Assembly (NCBI GenBank): GCA_030849075.1
Contig: JASAOO010003547.1
Location: forward strand, 54,374 to 118,373
Source: Zelonia costaricensis
Lineage: Eukaryota > Euglenozoa > Kinetoplastea > Trypanosomatida > Trypanosomatidae
DNA: 64,000 bases
Direction: 5' to 3'
Numbering within the stretch: the first letter of the stretch is position 1; each line of letters starts with the position of its first letter. The translations under genes were made by a program, and so were the position numbers. Of this stretch, positions 12,401-24,091 are shown in pieces. The notes under the pieces are model-generated. The model saw only the letters and a list, made by a program, of their open reading frames with translations. It did no database searches and was not told the DNA's origin.

Positions 12401-14108
12401 TATTGAAAAGACTGTGTTCGCGCGTGTCAGCTCGCACACACGCAGATACGTAAAGCGTGCGCACGCATACGCACATGCATCCGCACGTATCTTTCCTTTT
12501 TGTTTTTCCTCACGCCTGCGAGCCTGACGCACGCGCGATTCAGGCGCAAAGCGGCCAAGGAGAGCGGTGGGATAAGTGAGTGGGGCGGAGGAAGAGTGGG
12601 GGGAGACAAACAGAAACGAAAGAGAGGGAAGAGGCGAGGACCGGTGGCCAGTCGCCCACATGGAGGATATAATCATGTGGGCGGCGTGCGAGGCGAGAGC
12701 GCGAAAAGGTAAGCGAGAAGAGGAGGGTGTAAAAGAAGGGAAAGACTTCGAAAAAAAAAAAGAGAGAGAACACCACGGGCGCAGCGTCGAGTGGACGTAG
12801 GATGCTAGCTTACATGGTTCGCAGTGCGGCGTTTTCCTTCCCTCTTGTCTATTTTAAAAAAAAAAAAGGAGAAACGACAAGGCAAAGGAGTCCTTTACAG
12901 GTGGAGGGGGAGGGGGGCAACACCAACGGGAGAAGGAAGGAGAAGAAACCAGGGGAAACAACACGCGCAACAACCGCGTCACGAGAAGGAAGAGAAAATC
13001 GCCCAGGCGGACCGGGACAAGAGACAAGAAAGAAAAACGGGAAAGGGGGCAAAAATAGGTGAAGCAAGAGGGGAGCGAGGGCGATGGTGAGGGAGAGGCG
13101 AGGGAGGGGGAGGGGGGGGCAACAGTGTCGGTGGGACACGTCGAGAGAGGGAGGGAGACAAGGCAGGGCGGTGAGAAGAGGGAGACGTGGAAGAAGGGGT
13201 GGGGAAGCTAGAAAGAGAGGGGGGAGCAGTGCAGGTGCGCACAACGACGACGACAATTGCTGCAAGAAGCCGCGCGCGTGGACTCCCTCGACGTGCTCTC
13301 GGAGGGAAGAGGTCGACAGGGGTGTCCAGCTCGAACAGAGGGGGCCCAGAATGAAAGCACGGAGGAAACACAAAAAATGAGAAGGACCGGAGCAGCCACA
13401 CCCACACACCCACATGCACACATACGCGTACATGCACACGCACTAGCGCACACGAAGACGTCAGGAAGCATGTACGCGCAACGCAAACCCGAAGATCCTC
13501 GATAAAAAAAAAAAGGTGCCAGAGGGTAGTAACGGCAGCCCTCGGTCGCGTGCCCGCCCCACGGCCTCCTCCCCTCACTGCTGAGGTTCAACCAACGCGG
13601 AAGGGCTCTGCCGACTCGAGAGGACAGCGCCAACGGAGCCGGTGGACACCGGAGGGAGGGGGACTAGGTGTCTCTGGGGGGCGTTGGAAGGACACAAGAG
13701 CAGGTGAGCTTACGCGGGCGAAGAAGAAGAGGGATGCGGTGCAACTTGCGGGGGCAAGGGCACGGGAAGGAGGGAGTCGAGGAGCCGGAAGATGGAGCAG
13801 GCGTCTCGTGTGTGCACGCCCAAGACAGTGCCCACTGAGAGGGCAGGGTGTGAGAGCAGAAGCGCGTCTTGCAGATACAAGCAGTGCAGGAGACACTCGG
13901 CAGGGGCAGGGACGAAGTGCGGCGTGTAAAGCCGCCGGTGACTCGAGCGCCTTTCAACTGGCAAAGCGAGCAGAAGAGATGCAGTGCACGGTGTGAGGTT
14001 GAGGAACAGAGGGGGTAGGGGGCGCGGGGGTGAGGTGGGCAGAGGCAAGGCCGACCTCCAGCACGAGCCCACCAGCCGGTGAATACGTCCCCCGCCAGAT
14101 GTGCGCCC

Positions 14109-14126
14109 GGGGGGGGGGGGGGGGGG
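14109..14126. repeat. 18-base poly-G run
   Basis: An uninterrupted G-run on the plus strand (poly-C in the transcript) lies about 1 kb downstream of the end of the gene at 15117, inside its likely 3' UTR. It is one of the longest homopolymers in the window and could be a sequencing or assembly weak point. Confidence 0.85.
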
Positions 14127-14461
14127 CCTGGAAACAAACGCCGACGCGTGGCAACAACGCGGGTGGGAGGAGCTACAGGGAGACGGGGAGAGGGGAAGAA
14201 AAAGTGGGTGGCAGTGAACAGGTGGAGCGGCAGAGCGGCGTGCTGGGGGTTCAAGTCGTGCACGCCAAGCCCGCCAAAAAGCAGAAGCAACACAGCAACG
14301 CAAAGCGGAGACAGCGAAGAGACAGGGAGGCAGGGCGAACAAGTCTGAGGTACGGATGTGTCTGCGGGAGAGAAATCAAAAGCCGCACAAAAAAAGGCGA
14401 AAGCAGAGCATATTAGAGACCCGCACTCGTGAGGATCACGAGGATGCGCACCCGCAGAGTG

Positions 14462-14487
14462 GCACACACACACACACACACACGCAC
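14462..14487. repeat. (CA)n microsatellite
   Basis: CA dinucleotides with CG interruptions at the right end, in the spacer downstream of the CCCH gene at 15117-16697. Confidence 0.85.
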
Positions 14488-15116
14488 GCACGTGCCAGCT
14501 TAAACCCTACAAAAGCCACTAGAACACTAAACACTGGAGAAAAAAATGGCAAAGACAGGTGCGACGTCGGATAGTGTGCAACCGCCTGCACCGTCATAGG
14601 TATACAAGCGCCACACCTCAAGCTGTGTGCGGCGCTTGTTGCTACTGTCGGCTGTGCCGCGCGCGTTCTTGGGGTGTGCCACACAGCTGCACGTTACGTC
14701 TTTTTCTTCTTCTTCTGCCGGCGCGCTCGTATACGCGGCCCTGGGGACGAGGGAGAGTTGACTTGGCGGAGGTTGCGAGGGGATAACAGAGCGTGCGGCG
14801 GAGAGGCAGCTGTGACAGCACAAGGAGGCTGAATGAAATGAAGATGACTACCGGCGGGGTCACACGGCGCGGGTGGAGGGGTGCACCCTTCCTGCCCTCT
14901 CAGAGCTCTAGGCACCACCGCCACGCCTGCTGACACAAGGCCACCTACCCTGCAACCGCGCACCAACCCCACCCTCCTCCCAATCAACCTCGCCCGCACC
15001 CTTCGCTTATCCGAACAAAACGCACTTCGGACGGCCCACGCACGCACGGGCATCCATGATGGAGCGCGACGGGAGCGTGCAGAGTGCAGCGCTGAGCAAA
15101 AACGTTCATGGGATGC

Positions 15117-16697
15117 TCAGTTGAGGTTCGAGGCCGAGGGCGAGAGCGAGTACGGGTTGTTGCGCCGCGTTGGTGACGTCCGGCTCTGCGGCTGCAGGGT
15201 CGGCGTGCTGGTCGTAGCGAGCGTCGGCACTGAAACGGGTGACAGCCGCTGGGCCTGCACCCCCTCCATCTGCCCCGGCGTTACCACCACCTTGATGGGG
15301 GAGATGCGGCCGCTCGTGCGGTACTGCACTGGCGAGACGCGCCCGTTCACCGCCCCCAGCGAGAGGCCGCCGTACGGGGAGATGGAGTTGGGCTGCGGCT
15401 GCGGCGCCTGCAGCGGCGACGCGCTCGACCCGCCGCCGACGCCGCTGCCGGGTGCCGCGCCAGCGTTCAGTGGCCGGCCGTTGCGCTTCTCGCCAGGCAC
15501 GGTGTTGTCAGCCTGCGATCCGATGTAGCGCGGCTCCTCCGCAACCATCGCCATGGCCGCCATCTCCGCCGCCTCGTTCATCGCCATGTCGTCGTCGTGC
15601 AGGTGGCGGCTGGTCGGCACGGTTGGCGGCTTCGCGGCTAAGCCGACACCGGCGCCGGGCTTGACGTTCGTTGCGACCGCATTGGGGCCGGCGCTCGTTG
15701 GCGCAGGGGCTGCCGCAGACACGGCGAGAGGGGGGACGCTGCTGACAGCCGGCGCGGGCGTCGACGCGGGCGTCGGCGAGGACCGGCGGGAGATCTCCTC
15801 CTCCGGGGCCGGGCTCGCAAGGGCGACCGAGACGACGTGCAGGAAGCGGCAGCCGTCGCCCATGCGGCAGAGCTTCTTCGTCTGGAAGTGCGCGCAGTGC
15901 TGCATCTTCAGCGACGGTATTCCACCGCACTGGCGGTATGCGTCCTCGTACTGCGTTGCACCGGCGGTGCGCAGCACGTCGTCGCCACGGAAGTCCATGC
16001 CGTCGCCCGGCGTGTTGGGCTGGTAGACGCGCACCAGCAGCTCGCGCGGCATGTGCTCGTAGCGGGCGACAGCCTCACGGGTGGCTCGGTGCGTGGCGAT
16101 GTGCGGGAACTGGTCAAGGTCGGCGACGGCGCAGTGGATGTCGTCACACAGCTCGTTGTTGTCGCACATACCGCGCGACTGCAGGTTGGGGCACAGCCGG
16201 CACTTGTCCTTAAAGTTATCGCCGTTGTCGTTGAAGAGCTCCACGTAGCGGTCGCTGCCTTTTGTCTGGTAGATGAACTCGCTGGGAATGTCGTAGTACA
16301 CGTCCATGTCCGGCGTGTAGCAGCGGATGTTGAAGCCCGGGAAGTAGAAGAGCGTCTTGGGGTCGACGTGCGGGCTGAGCAAGCGCCACAAGTACTGCTT
16401 TGGCACATGCACGTACTGGCACCCGTTGCCGGAGTCGCAGTGTCCCTTGAGGAAGCTCTCGCACAGCTCCCCGTCGTTCTCCGGCTTCGTTTTGGTGCGC
16501 TGCACGCGGTTCAACTTGGTGCACATCGTCTCGCCCGTGGACGGCTGGATGAAGCGCACCGTGGTGATGCGCTCCTGGTAGGAGCGGCGCCCATTGGGGC
16601 TGCGGCGACCCTCCGAGTTCGGACTCTGCCGCGAGCCGACCTCCCCCGAGTTGGAGGAGCTCCAGTTGCGGTGCGGCTGCGAGTGTGGCGCCGGCAT
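15117..16697 (-). CDS. Three-finger CCCH zinc-finger RNA-binding protein
   Basis: The protein has 526 residues from an ATG at 16697 to a TGA at 15117. Three CCCH fingers are visible: C79-C87-C93-H97 (x7-x5-x3), C169-C178-C184-H188 (x8-x5-x3) and C268-C277-C283-H287 (x8-x5-x3). Between fingers 1 and 2 lies a conserved block with aromatic and Asp-rich stretches that is shared with the paralogue at the left edge. The C-terminal 230 residues are Ala/Pro/Ser-rich and probably disordered. CCCH arrays bind single-stranded RNA, so a role in mRNA fate is likely. The gene follows the MAP kinase at 24092-25498, and this order suggests T. brucei ZC3H31 as counterpart; that name is inference. A pyrimidine tract with an AG at 16712-16713 would leave a leader of about 14 bases. 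Confidence 0.93.
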   Translation of the reverse strand: MPAPHSQPHRNWSSSNSGEVGSRQSPNSEGRRSPNGRRSYQERITTVRFIQPSTGETMCTKLNRVQRTKTKPENDGELCESFLKGHCDSGNGCQYVHVPKQYLWRLLSPHVDPKTLFYFPGFNIRCYTPDMDVYYDIPSEFIYQTKGSDRYVELFNDNGDNFKDKCRLCPNLQSRGMCDNNELCDDIHCAVADLDQFPHIATHRATREAVARYEHMPRELLVRVYQPNTPGDGMDFRGDDVLRTAGATQYEDAYRQCGGIPSLKMQHCAHFQTKKLCRMGDGCRFLHVVSVALASPAPEEEISRRSSPTPASTPAPAVSSVPPLAVSAAAPAPTSAGPNAVATNVKPGAGVGLAAKPPTVPTSRHLHDDDMAMNEAAEMAAMAMVAEEPRYIGSQADNTVPGEKRNGRPLNAGAAPGSGVGGGSSASPLQAPQPQPNSISPYGGLSLGAVNGRVSPVQYRTSGRISPIKVVVTPGQMEGVQAQRLSPVSVPTLATTSTPTLQPQSRTSPTRRNNPYSLSPSASNLN

Positions 16698-19600
16698 GGC
16701 GATCAGAGCTGCTTAGCGGGGGGTGGTAGGGGGAGGCACACGCACAAACACAAAAACACGCAGAGGGATTGCACAAAACACACACACACACAAGAGCCAC
16801 AGCGCGTCTGCGTGCGTGCCGGATAAAGAGAAACGGAGAAGCTGGGAAACTGAGCGGAGAGGATCACTCAAGGAGAGGGGGAGAGAGGGAGGGAGCTTAG
16901 TACCTTGACGAAGCAGAAAGACAGGCGGCGAGAAGGTGAGAAGAGTGAGGAAGAGGGGAGCGCGCCAGGAACCACACACAAGAAGAGAACAACGGCAGAG
17001 TTGTGGACCGCAGCGCACGCTAACCGCGCCGAACAAAGGAGGCGTAAAGCACACAAGCGAAGTAGCTCCAGTAGCAAGAGACCAACACGCAACACCCCGA
17101 GGCCACTTGACCGCGACAGGCAGGCAAGGAGGCGGCGGAGACTCTCACACGTCACAAGCACAGAGAGGAGGAGGGGGGCGGAGGGGGAGGGCGAGTGTGA
17201 GAAACGCACGGATGAAATCAACAGATGCGGGGACGAGAGGGGAGAAGTGCTACAGGAAGGCCCACAAGCGTCGGGCCGGTTGCAAGTACTCAATACGGTA
17301 TAGAAGTGAGTGCAGACAGGAAAAGAGAAAGGACGAGGTGCGAGAGAGAGGGGGGGAAGAAGACGCAGAGCGCGGACAGAACAGACAAGGCGGAGTGAGG
17401 TGCGCAAACACGATGTAGCGTGGCCACAGAGGGTGAGAAAGAAGGGGGGAGGAAGAAGCAGCGCTGTCGATCAAGGGGCGCACAAGGTTGTGAAGAGTCA
17501 AGGGAGAAGAGGAGGAAGGGAATGGCGGGAAAACTCGCACCCACGCACGCGTACAAGATACACACCCGGCTGGGGATCAAAGACACAACCAAACACACGG
17601 TAGGCAGGCTACCAGAAGAAGCTCGACAACAGCGCGCAGACGAAACAGTCGCTGTTCTTTTTTTTTTTCTTTTTGGCTTCACAGCTGGTAGGCAGCAGGG
17701 CTGGGAGAGCGGGTGACGGGAGGAAGAGAAGGGAGCGTGACGCAGTACACGAAATAAAACAAACAGGCAAGACAACGCGGGGGAGGGACGTCAGAAGGGG
17801 GAGGGGAGGGCGCAGGCGAAAGGAAACACAAAAAAAGGTGAGAGGAAGGGGGGTGACAGACCAAAGACAGAGAGAGGCACGTGCCGAGTACACAGACGCA
17901 CAAGAGAGAGAGACACACACTTGGACACACCCAGACACACCCCAACACACACACACACACACACGGGCGAAGATGCAGGGTAAATGGCGTAGCAGGAAAT
18001 CACAAAGGTCAAAAAAGGAGAATGGTGCACGAGGGGAGGGTGAGGGCCGAGTTGACGCTGCTGTGGTATAAAATTGTGGAGCAGAAGTCACTCGTGTTGG
18101 AAATTGCGTACAACGAGGCGAAGGGTGCGAGGCGGTGAATGGACTGCTACAGAGTCGCAGGAGGGGCGCGTACAAGCGAGGGCGGGTGAGGGAAGGGGGG
18201 GGCAGAGAGGCTGTTGGGTGTATAACACGCTTCTTGATCCTGTTTCCCTTATGCAGTGCGATGTTGTGGTGCTCGAGGTCGCCGTGCCACCGGAGGTGTG
18301 ACGAGGTGAGCAATGTGAGAGTTTCTATGACTGTCCAATCGAAGGAAAGGGCTTTGGAGTGCGGGTGGGGGGAGGGGGGAAGTACTACGCGTAGGACAAA
18401 CACACGCGCAAAGAAAAACAAACCGACGGATAGGAGTAGAAGGGGGAGCAGGTCACCGCGATTGTTGCGCCTTACTTGTTCTCGCCTTGGCGATCCTTGG
18501 CCGCTTCACGAAGAAATCCGTGACGGGTGCGAAACCAGCACACCCGCAAATGAGAGAAGCGGGAAGCGCAAAGCAGCTAATAAAGAAAAAAAAAAGGGGG
18601 CTGTCTAGAACTCGCAGAGGGGGCTCGGGAGGAAAAGGCAGGGGAGAAGGAGGTTCAGCAAAGCGATCGTCGCTGTTGTGAAGGTCCTCCGCGACGGGGG
18701 AAGTGGAGGAGCGGTCGGACAGATACGCTAAAAGAGGAAGGACAGGTACGGGTGTGCGGCACTATCGAGATGGGGAGAGCGAGGGTGAATAGGAGACTGC
18801 TCCAGCACTGGTTGGCTCGGCGTGTTGTGCGGGGGGGAGGTGGGGGTGGAGGGGGGGGCAAACGCGAGGGGTGCAAGCGGAGATGAAAACGAAGAAAGGG
18901 AAGGTGTTGTGGCAACAGCAGATTCGTGCGCGCGCGCTATGCTCCTCCGCTTCAAGCTTGTCGTCGTCTTCGCTCGTGTGGCGTCTCGGGAAGAGGGGGG
19001 GGTGAGGTTCTTTCCTCTTGCGTATACGGCGCAGAAGGAGGGAGAGATAGAATATGGGGTGTGGCGCCCTGCCTTTAAGTGGAATGCTGGAGAAACGCAG
19101 GAGGCGGGTAGTGTGACAGAGAGGGACACGACACGACGAGACAAGATGAGACAAGGCGAGAACGCCGGAGTGGCAAAGAGAATTGAGTCAAGGAAAGGGA
19201 GGAAGGCGATTCGTCGCTTGGCCGCAGCACAGCGACGAAATCACGGGCGACGTCAACGAGAAGCAGACGCACGCGCGGGTTTCGGTCGAACACGAGGAAG
19301 GTTGAGGGTGCGTGGCGAGCTTCAAGACGGCTGCGGCGCGGAAAGGGGAGCGGGGTAACGCGGGTTGAAAGATAGGGGGAGACGGGGTGCGCTAGCGCAC
19401 GTGTGTGAGAGGCGGGATGTGAGTTCTCGGGCAGTGAGTGGGGAAAGTGGTCGAGAGGGCAACAAACACACGCACACGCACGGGAAGGGGAAAGTGAGAA
19501 GTGAGAGAAAGGCGAGAAAAGCGGCCAATAACGCAAAAAAAAAAAATGCACGCGAACGAGTCGAGAAAGGAGAAAAGAAATGTGAGGTGCGGTCGGCGAT

Positions 19601-22600
19601 TTGGTGCAAGGAGCGAAGGAAAGGGAGAGAGGGGGGAAGCGGAGGACAGCGACCAGGGCAGACGGTGAAGGCAGCCGATGGGTCAAGCACAGCGAAGTCA
19701 CGTGGAGGAGCGAAGAGAACAAATGGCCAAGACACGCAGAGGCCACACGGGCAAGGCGCTCGCACACGGTAGCACTTGGGGCGTGGCACGGAAAGGAAAG
19801 CGTGCAAGAAGGCGGGAGAGGGGGGAAGAGGAGCAGGTGTATGAAGGAGCTGGGTGGTGGTGGAGAAGCGCGAAACGTAAAAACATAAAAAAGAAGAAGC
19901 GACGAGGGCGGTTTGCGGGGCGGGGTGGTGAAGGGAGGGGGAGGGGGGGGGCGATTTGTGCTGTGGCGGGTGGTCGGGAGAGAGGAAGGGACGGAGACGT
20001 AAGACGCGAGATGGAAAACGAAGCTACTGAAGGGTAGGCGAGTACGGAATTGTGTGTTTTCTGTGTTTTTTGGGGGGCGCAAACGCCCGGTGGTGTTGCA
20101 CAAGTGAAGAGGGGAGCGTGGAGTGTGGTGAGGTAGTGCGGGTATCCGCAACGGTGCGTGAGTGAGAGTGAAGTGAGAAATCGGAGAAGGGGATGCGGAG
20201 GTGGCGGTGGCGATGAGAGATGAGGTGAACGGAATGTGAAGGAGAGGTAAAGGAGAAATGGAATAACAGACTCTGTCACATCGCACTGAAGAGTGAGGAA
20301 AAGATGTGTATGCGACAAGCTCAGCGCTTTGCCGAGGATGTGGCGCACGTCGACACTCACCCGCGAGTCCAATGTTTTGGTGCATGCCACCGAATGCCTG
20401 ATCCCCTCCGCCTTGTGGTGATTAAGGGTGGGAGTGGCGCGACGGGAGTGGTGGCAAGCGGCTTGCAGGGGCAAGGTGGAGAGGGGCCTCCTTGCAAGGC
20501 ACGCTGAACGGTCTGATGCTCCTGTGTCGAGGCGAGAAGGAAGGAGAAGCGTATACTTTCCGTGCACTGCGTCCCCTGCGTGCCACCGTACGGTGGTGGA
20601 CTTGTTGTAGTAGCGGTTTGGTCTTGATTGGGTCGTGTATTCTCTAGCCTTGTGTAGGGGTGCGCTTGTGCGCCTTGCGTTCCACCTATCCCGTCTCCCT
20701 CACGTTGGCAAACGTTCCAGGCCTCACGTATGGCATCAGCATCAGCACGTAGGCGGCAAGAGCGCGACATGCCCGAGGTTGCTTCGGGACGGTGTGGCTC
20801 ACCTCCGCACACGGGGGAGTTTCAGGCACCAACGGGGTGAACCAGACACACACCGAAATACATGCACACACAAGCGCGTGTAGGTTCACACAATCTATGG
20901 CGCGGAGACGAGGGCCACTGCACAAGCACACGCAGCATCCGGCTGATTGGAAAAGCGAGCACATCGAGGTCAATCTGAGAAAGCGCACCAGACCGATGGG
21001 AAGCGCCTGTAGCGAAGAGTGCAGACGCGTGAATGGGTCATGGAAAGGGGGGAGGGAAAGCCGCGCAAAACGCACAGCGGTGAAACACTGCCGCCTCGCG
21101 TGGCACAGTGTCACACGCGAGGCGCACAACGTGAACGGCGCGTACGCCAACGGAGAGGGAAACAGAAGTGAGGATACAGACGGGAGAACCCGCTTGCACA
21201 CAAAGACACACACACACGCACACACTCAGAAAGTACGCAGATACGCCAGCAGACACAAGGGTGAACACAGTACAGAGACGCCGTCGATGGGGTGCGCGTC
21301 TCGCATGCGAAGCCGAAGAAGAGCGCGCGCCCTGACCACGTCGCGCAGAAACACGGAGACGTGACGCCGCTGCAGCACACTGGAGACGCACAATTACACT
21401 CACCGCGACCGTCGAAAGGACGTTAGCCGGGCAATAAACAGCGAGGAAAAAAAAAGAAAATCACAAGACTCGCAGTGACACGCACACACAAGCACAAACA
21501 CACCCGGCAGTGTGTGGAGGGGGGAAAGGGGAAAGGGGGTCGGCAATATTCGCGACGCAGAGAAACAGAGGAAAATGGAAGTCCAAAGGACAAAGAGTGA
21601 GGAAGTGAAAGAAAAACAAAAAAAGACGGAACAGCACAAAAACACAACAACAGAACAAGATGGACAACGCCAGGAAGACACCCACTTCGAGATGAGAAAC
21701 ATGGCAACACGGAGCATGCAGAGAGCGGAGGGCAAACGACGGGGTCGTCGTGCCGACGGACGTGGACGATGGAGAGCACGCAGGCACAACAGCTCAAGCT
21801 TCCTCACCACAAAAACCGTGAGCAAAGCGAGAGAAGACGGAAACACACGTACACGCACAGGCACACACAAACGCAAGAAGGAGGTTCACGCGGAAGAAGT
21901 AAAGCGCAGTTGCCGATGCACGCCTCAAGCGCGGCGGCACGGCCAACGAGAACGGAGGGTGCCAAGTATCAGGGCAGCGGTCAGACACCCTCGCGGGGCA
22001 GACAGGGGGACAAACCCTCCGGCGGCTGAAAGTCGTAGCGAGTGCCCACACAGACACGCAAGCTAAAGCGCATACGGAAAAGAGAGACGAGGAGGAAGAA
22101 CATGGAAGCAGCGGGCAACACCAGCTCCTATTCGCACGCCCTCGGGCAAGAGGCAAGGGGCAGCCCTGGCGCCCGTACCGGCATGGGCGACGTGTGTCGA
22201 CGGGGTGTACGTGAACGCGTGTCGGAGTGTGGAGTTGTGCACAGCGGAAGGAAAAAAAACTAGTGAAGCAGATAGGCGCAGCACACCGTGAGGACACATA
22301 GGCGACACCCCAGGGAGCACAAACCGGTCCACTGCGCTGCTGAGGCGAGAGGGACACGACACCCCGTGTGGGCGTGTCGCACAGCGGGTCGACGTGAACG
22401 TCTGTACGACGCACCCCCTCCCCCCGATCAAAGGCACCCCCATGCGTGCCTCTTTTGCGCTCTACTCGTGCACCAAGGCCAAGAGAGATGGCGCCCTTCA
22501 CCAACCGCGATGTGAGCGCTCGCAAGGAAAAGACAAGTGATGGCGTTGAGAGAGAGGGCAGCGCGCACGGAGACACACAGCAAGAACAGCGGTCGCGGTC

Positions 22601-24091
22601 GTGGAGCGGAAGGGGGGGGGGGGCGGAGAAGCAAGCGGAGTTGCGCTTGTGTCACCGTCATCGACACGCACGCACACAACGACATGGGAAGGAAAAGCGG
22701 CACACTCGCTTTTCGCCACGGCCTCACGCACGTTCGTGCAGACTGGCGCCAGTGTGCGCGCGCAACTCTCACGCACCGTTGAGCCTGCTGAGCCGAAGGG
22801 CGCACTCACGTGAGCGGCCGCTACCCATCAACGCACCCCGCAGTAGCAACCTAATGAGGTTGGGGAAGGGGGAGCATGGCGTGCCACACAGGGAGGGGGA
22901 GAAGGGGAAGGAGAACAAGAGAGGAGTAACGTGGACTGCGCCACCGAAAGCAAAAAAAAGAAGAAAATGAGCGGCAGGACGTGCGCACGAGCAGAAGCGA
23001 AAAATGGTCAGTCCACGAAGCCAACGCGCCCAAAGGAGTACACAACAGTCAGGAGCAGTGCAGCGAGCGAGCCGCATTCTTCTCGCATCCTCCATTTCTT
23101 CTTCTTTGAGGAGCGGGGAGGGAGAGGTGGTGCCGCGCTGAGTGCTGCACAGGTGCGGCACTAGCATAGCGCGTCATACTACGGTCTCCTCTCCCTCTTT
23201 CCGTCCACTGTGCGGGGCGGCGGGTGTGTATCGAGCGAGGGGGCCCAGCAGCCGCGCGGCTGCAACGCCAGCTTCACAGGGCTGCGAGGACGAGCAAGCA
23301 AACACACCAGTACAGGCGGAGCAGCAGCGCACCAACAACAGCAAAGAGAAAAGGAGAAAACCACACGGAGAGACCACGTGAGCGGCGGGGAGAGAAGACG
23401 TCAACGGAAAACGCGCAAGAGAGAGCGCATAAGACTCCCCTGCAAGGGAGGAGGAGGAGGCGAGCTCAGAACAAACGGCAAAGGCGGGGCGCGGGGTGGA
23501 GGGGGGGGGGCGACTGAGACGAAGGCGCAGCTGCGGTCAAAGCACAGCCGGGAAAAGGATGCGAGAGCGCACAGGCGGCGAACGAACCGCATCAACACAG
23601 TCAGCTTAACCCACCCGAAACGAGGACAGTCCAAGGGAGCCTGCGCACGACGGTGGAGCGAGGAGCAACAACACGCAGCAATCGCATTGGATGCGTTGTG
23701 CCGGCTATGGGGAGAACAGAAAGACGTCATGCACACCCCCGCGCCGACGTCAGTGCTTTTAAGTCCACCGCTGCAGGGCTACGCAGCGTGAGCAGCGCGG
23801 CATCTGTGTCCACCCCACGACCTGTTCTCTCTCGACTCGTTTCGCGCACGCACACGCACACACACAGACAGCTGAGGCCGCTTTGTGGCCTCTCTTCACA
23901 CGTGCTATCGGCACTCGAGCGAAAACCGCTCCGCCGCTTACATCGAGATGGATGTGCGTGTGTGGGTGTACCAGTGAGGGTGTGTGTGTGTGTGCGTGTG
24001 TGTGTGTGTGTGTGTGGCTCGCCGTGCCAACTACGCACACACGCACAAGACGTCTGCACCACCACGATCAGCACACGCGGCACCGACGAGA
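16698..24091. other. 7.4 kb gene-free spacer (UTRs of kinase and CCCH gene)
   Basis: No credible minus-strand gene was found. Open frames are pyrimidine-derived low complexity. The strip should contain the kinase 3' UTR (right) and the CCCH gene 5' UTR (left). CA/TG repeats occur near 17945, 21205 and 23985, with A-runs and G-runs throughout. The part around 20300-20900 is less biased in base composition but has no convincing frame. Confidence 0.65.
16712..16740 (-). promoter_or_regulatory. Candidate spliced-leader acceptor (polypyrimidine tract plus AG)
   Basis: On the minus strand a C/T-rich tract (16718-16737) ends in TAAG. The AG at 16712-16713 is the first after the tract and lies 14 bases before the ATG of the CCCH gene. 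Confidence 0.5.

Larger units (their letters stand above)
1570..15116. other. 13.5 kb gene-free spacer between two CCCH paralogues
   Basis: No ATG-started minus-strand frame here has a believable protein composition. The frames that stay open are Ser/Pro/Leu/Phe or Cys/Val repeats caused by the C/T-rich sequence. The region should hold the 3' UTR of the gene ending at 15117 and the 5' UTR of the gene starting at 1569. It contains CA/TG tracts (around 3115, 5075, 10050, 11100, 11945 and 14462), G-runs up to 18 bases (14109-14126), a C-run near 6531, GGGAGGA tandem copies (6372-6401), and several short islands where the purine bias flips to the other strand (about 3478-3660, 4330-4590, 6840-6930). 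Confidence 0.7.
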
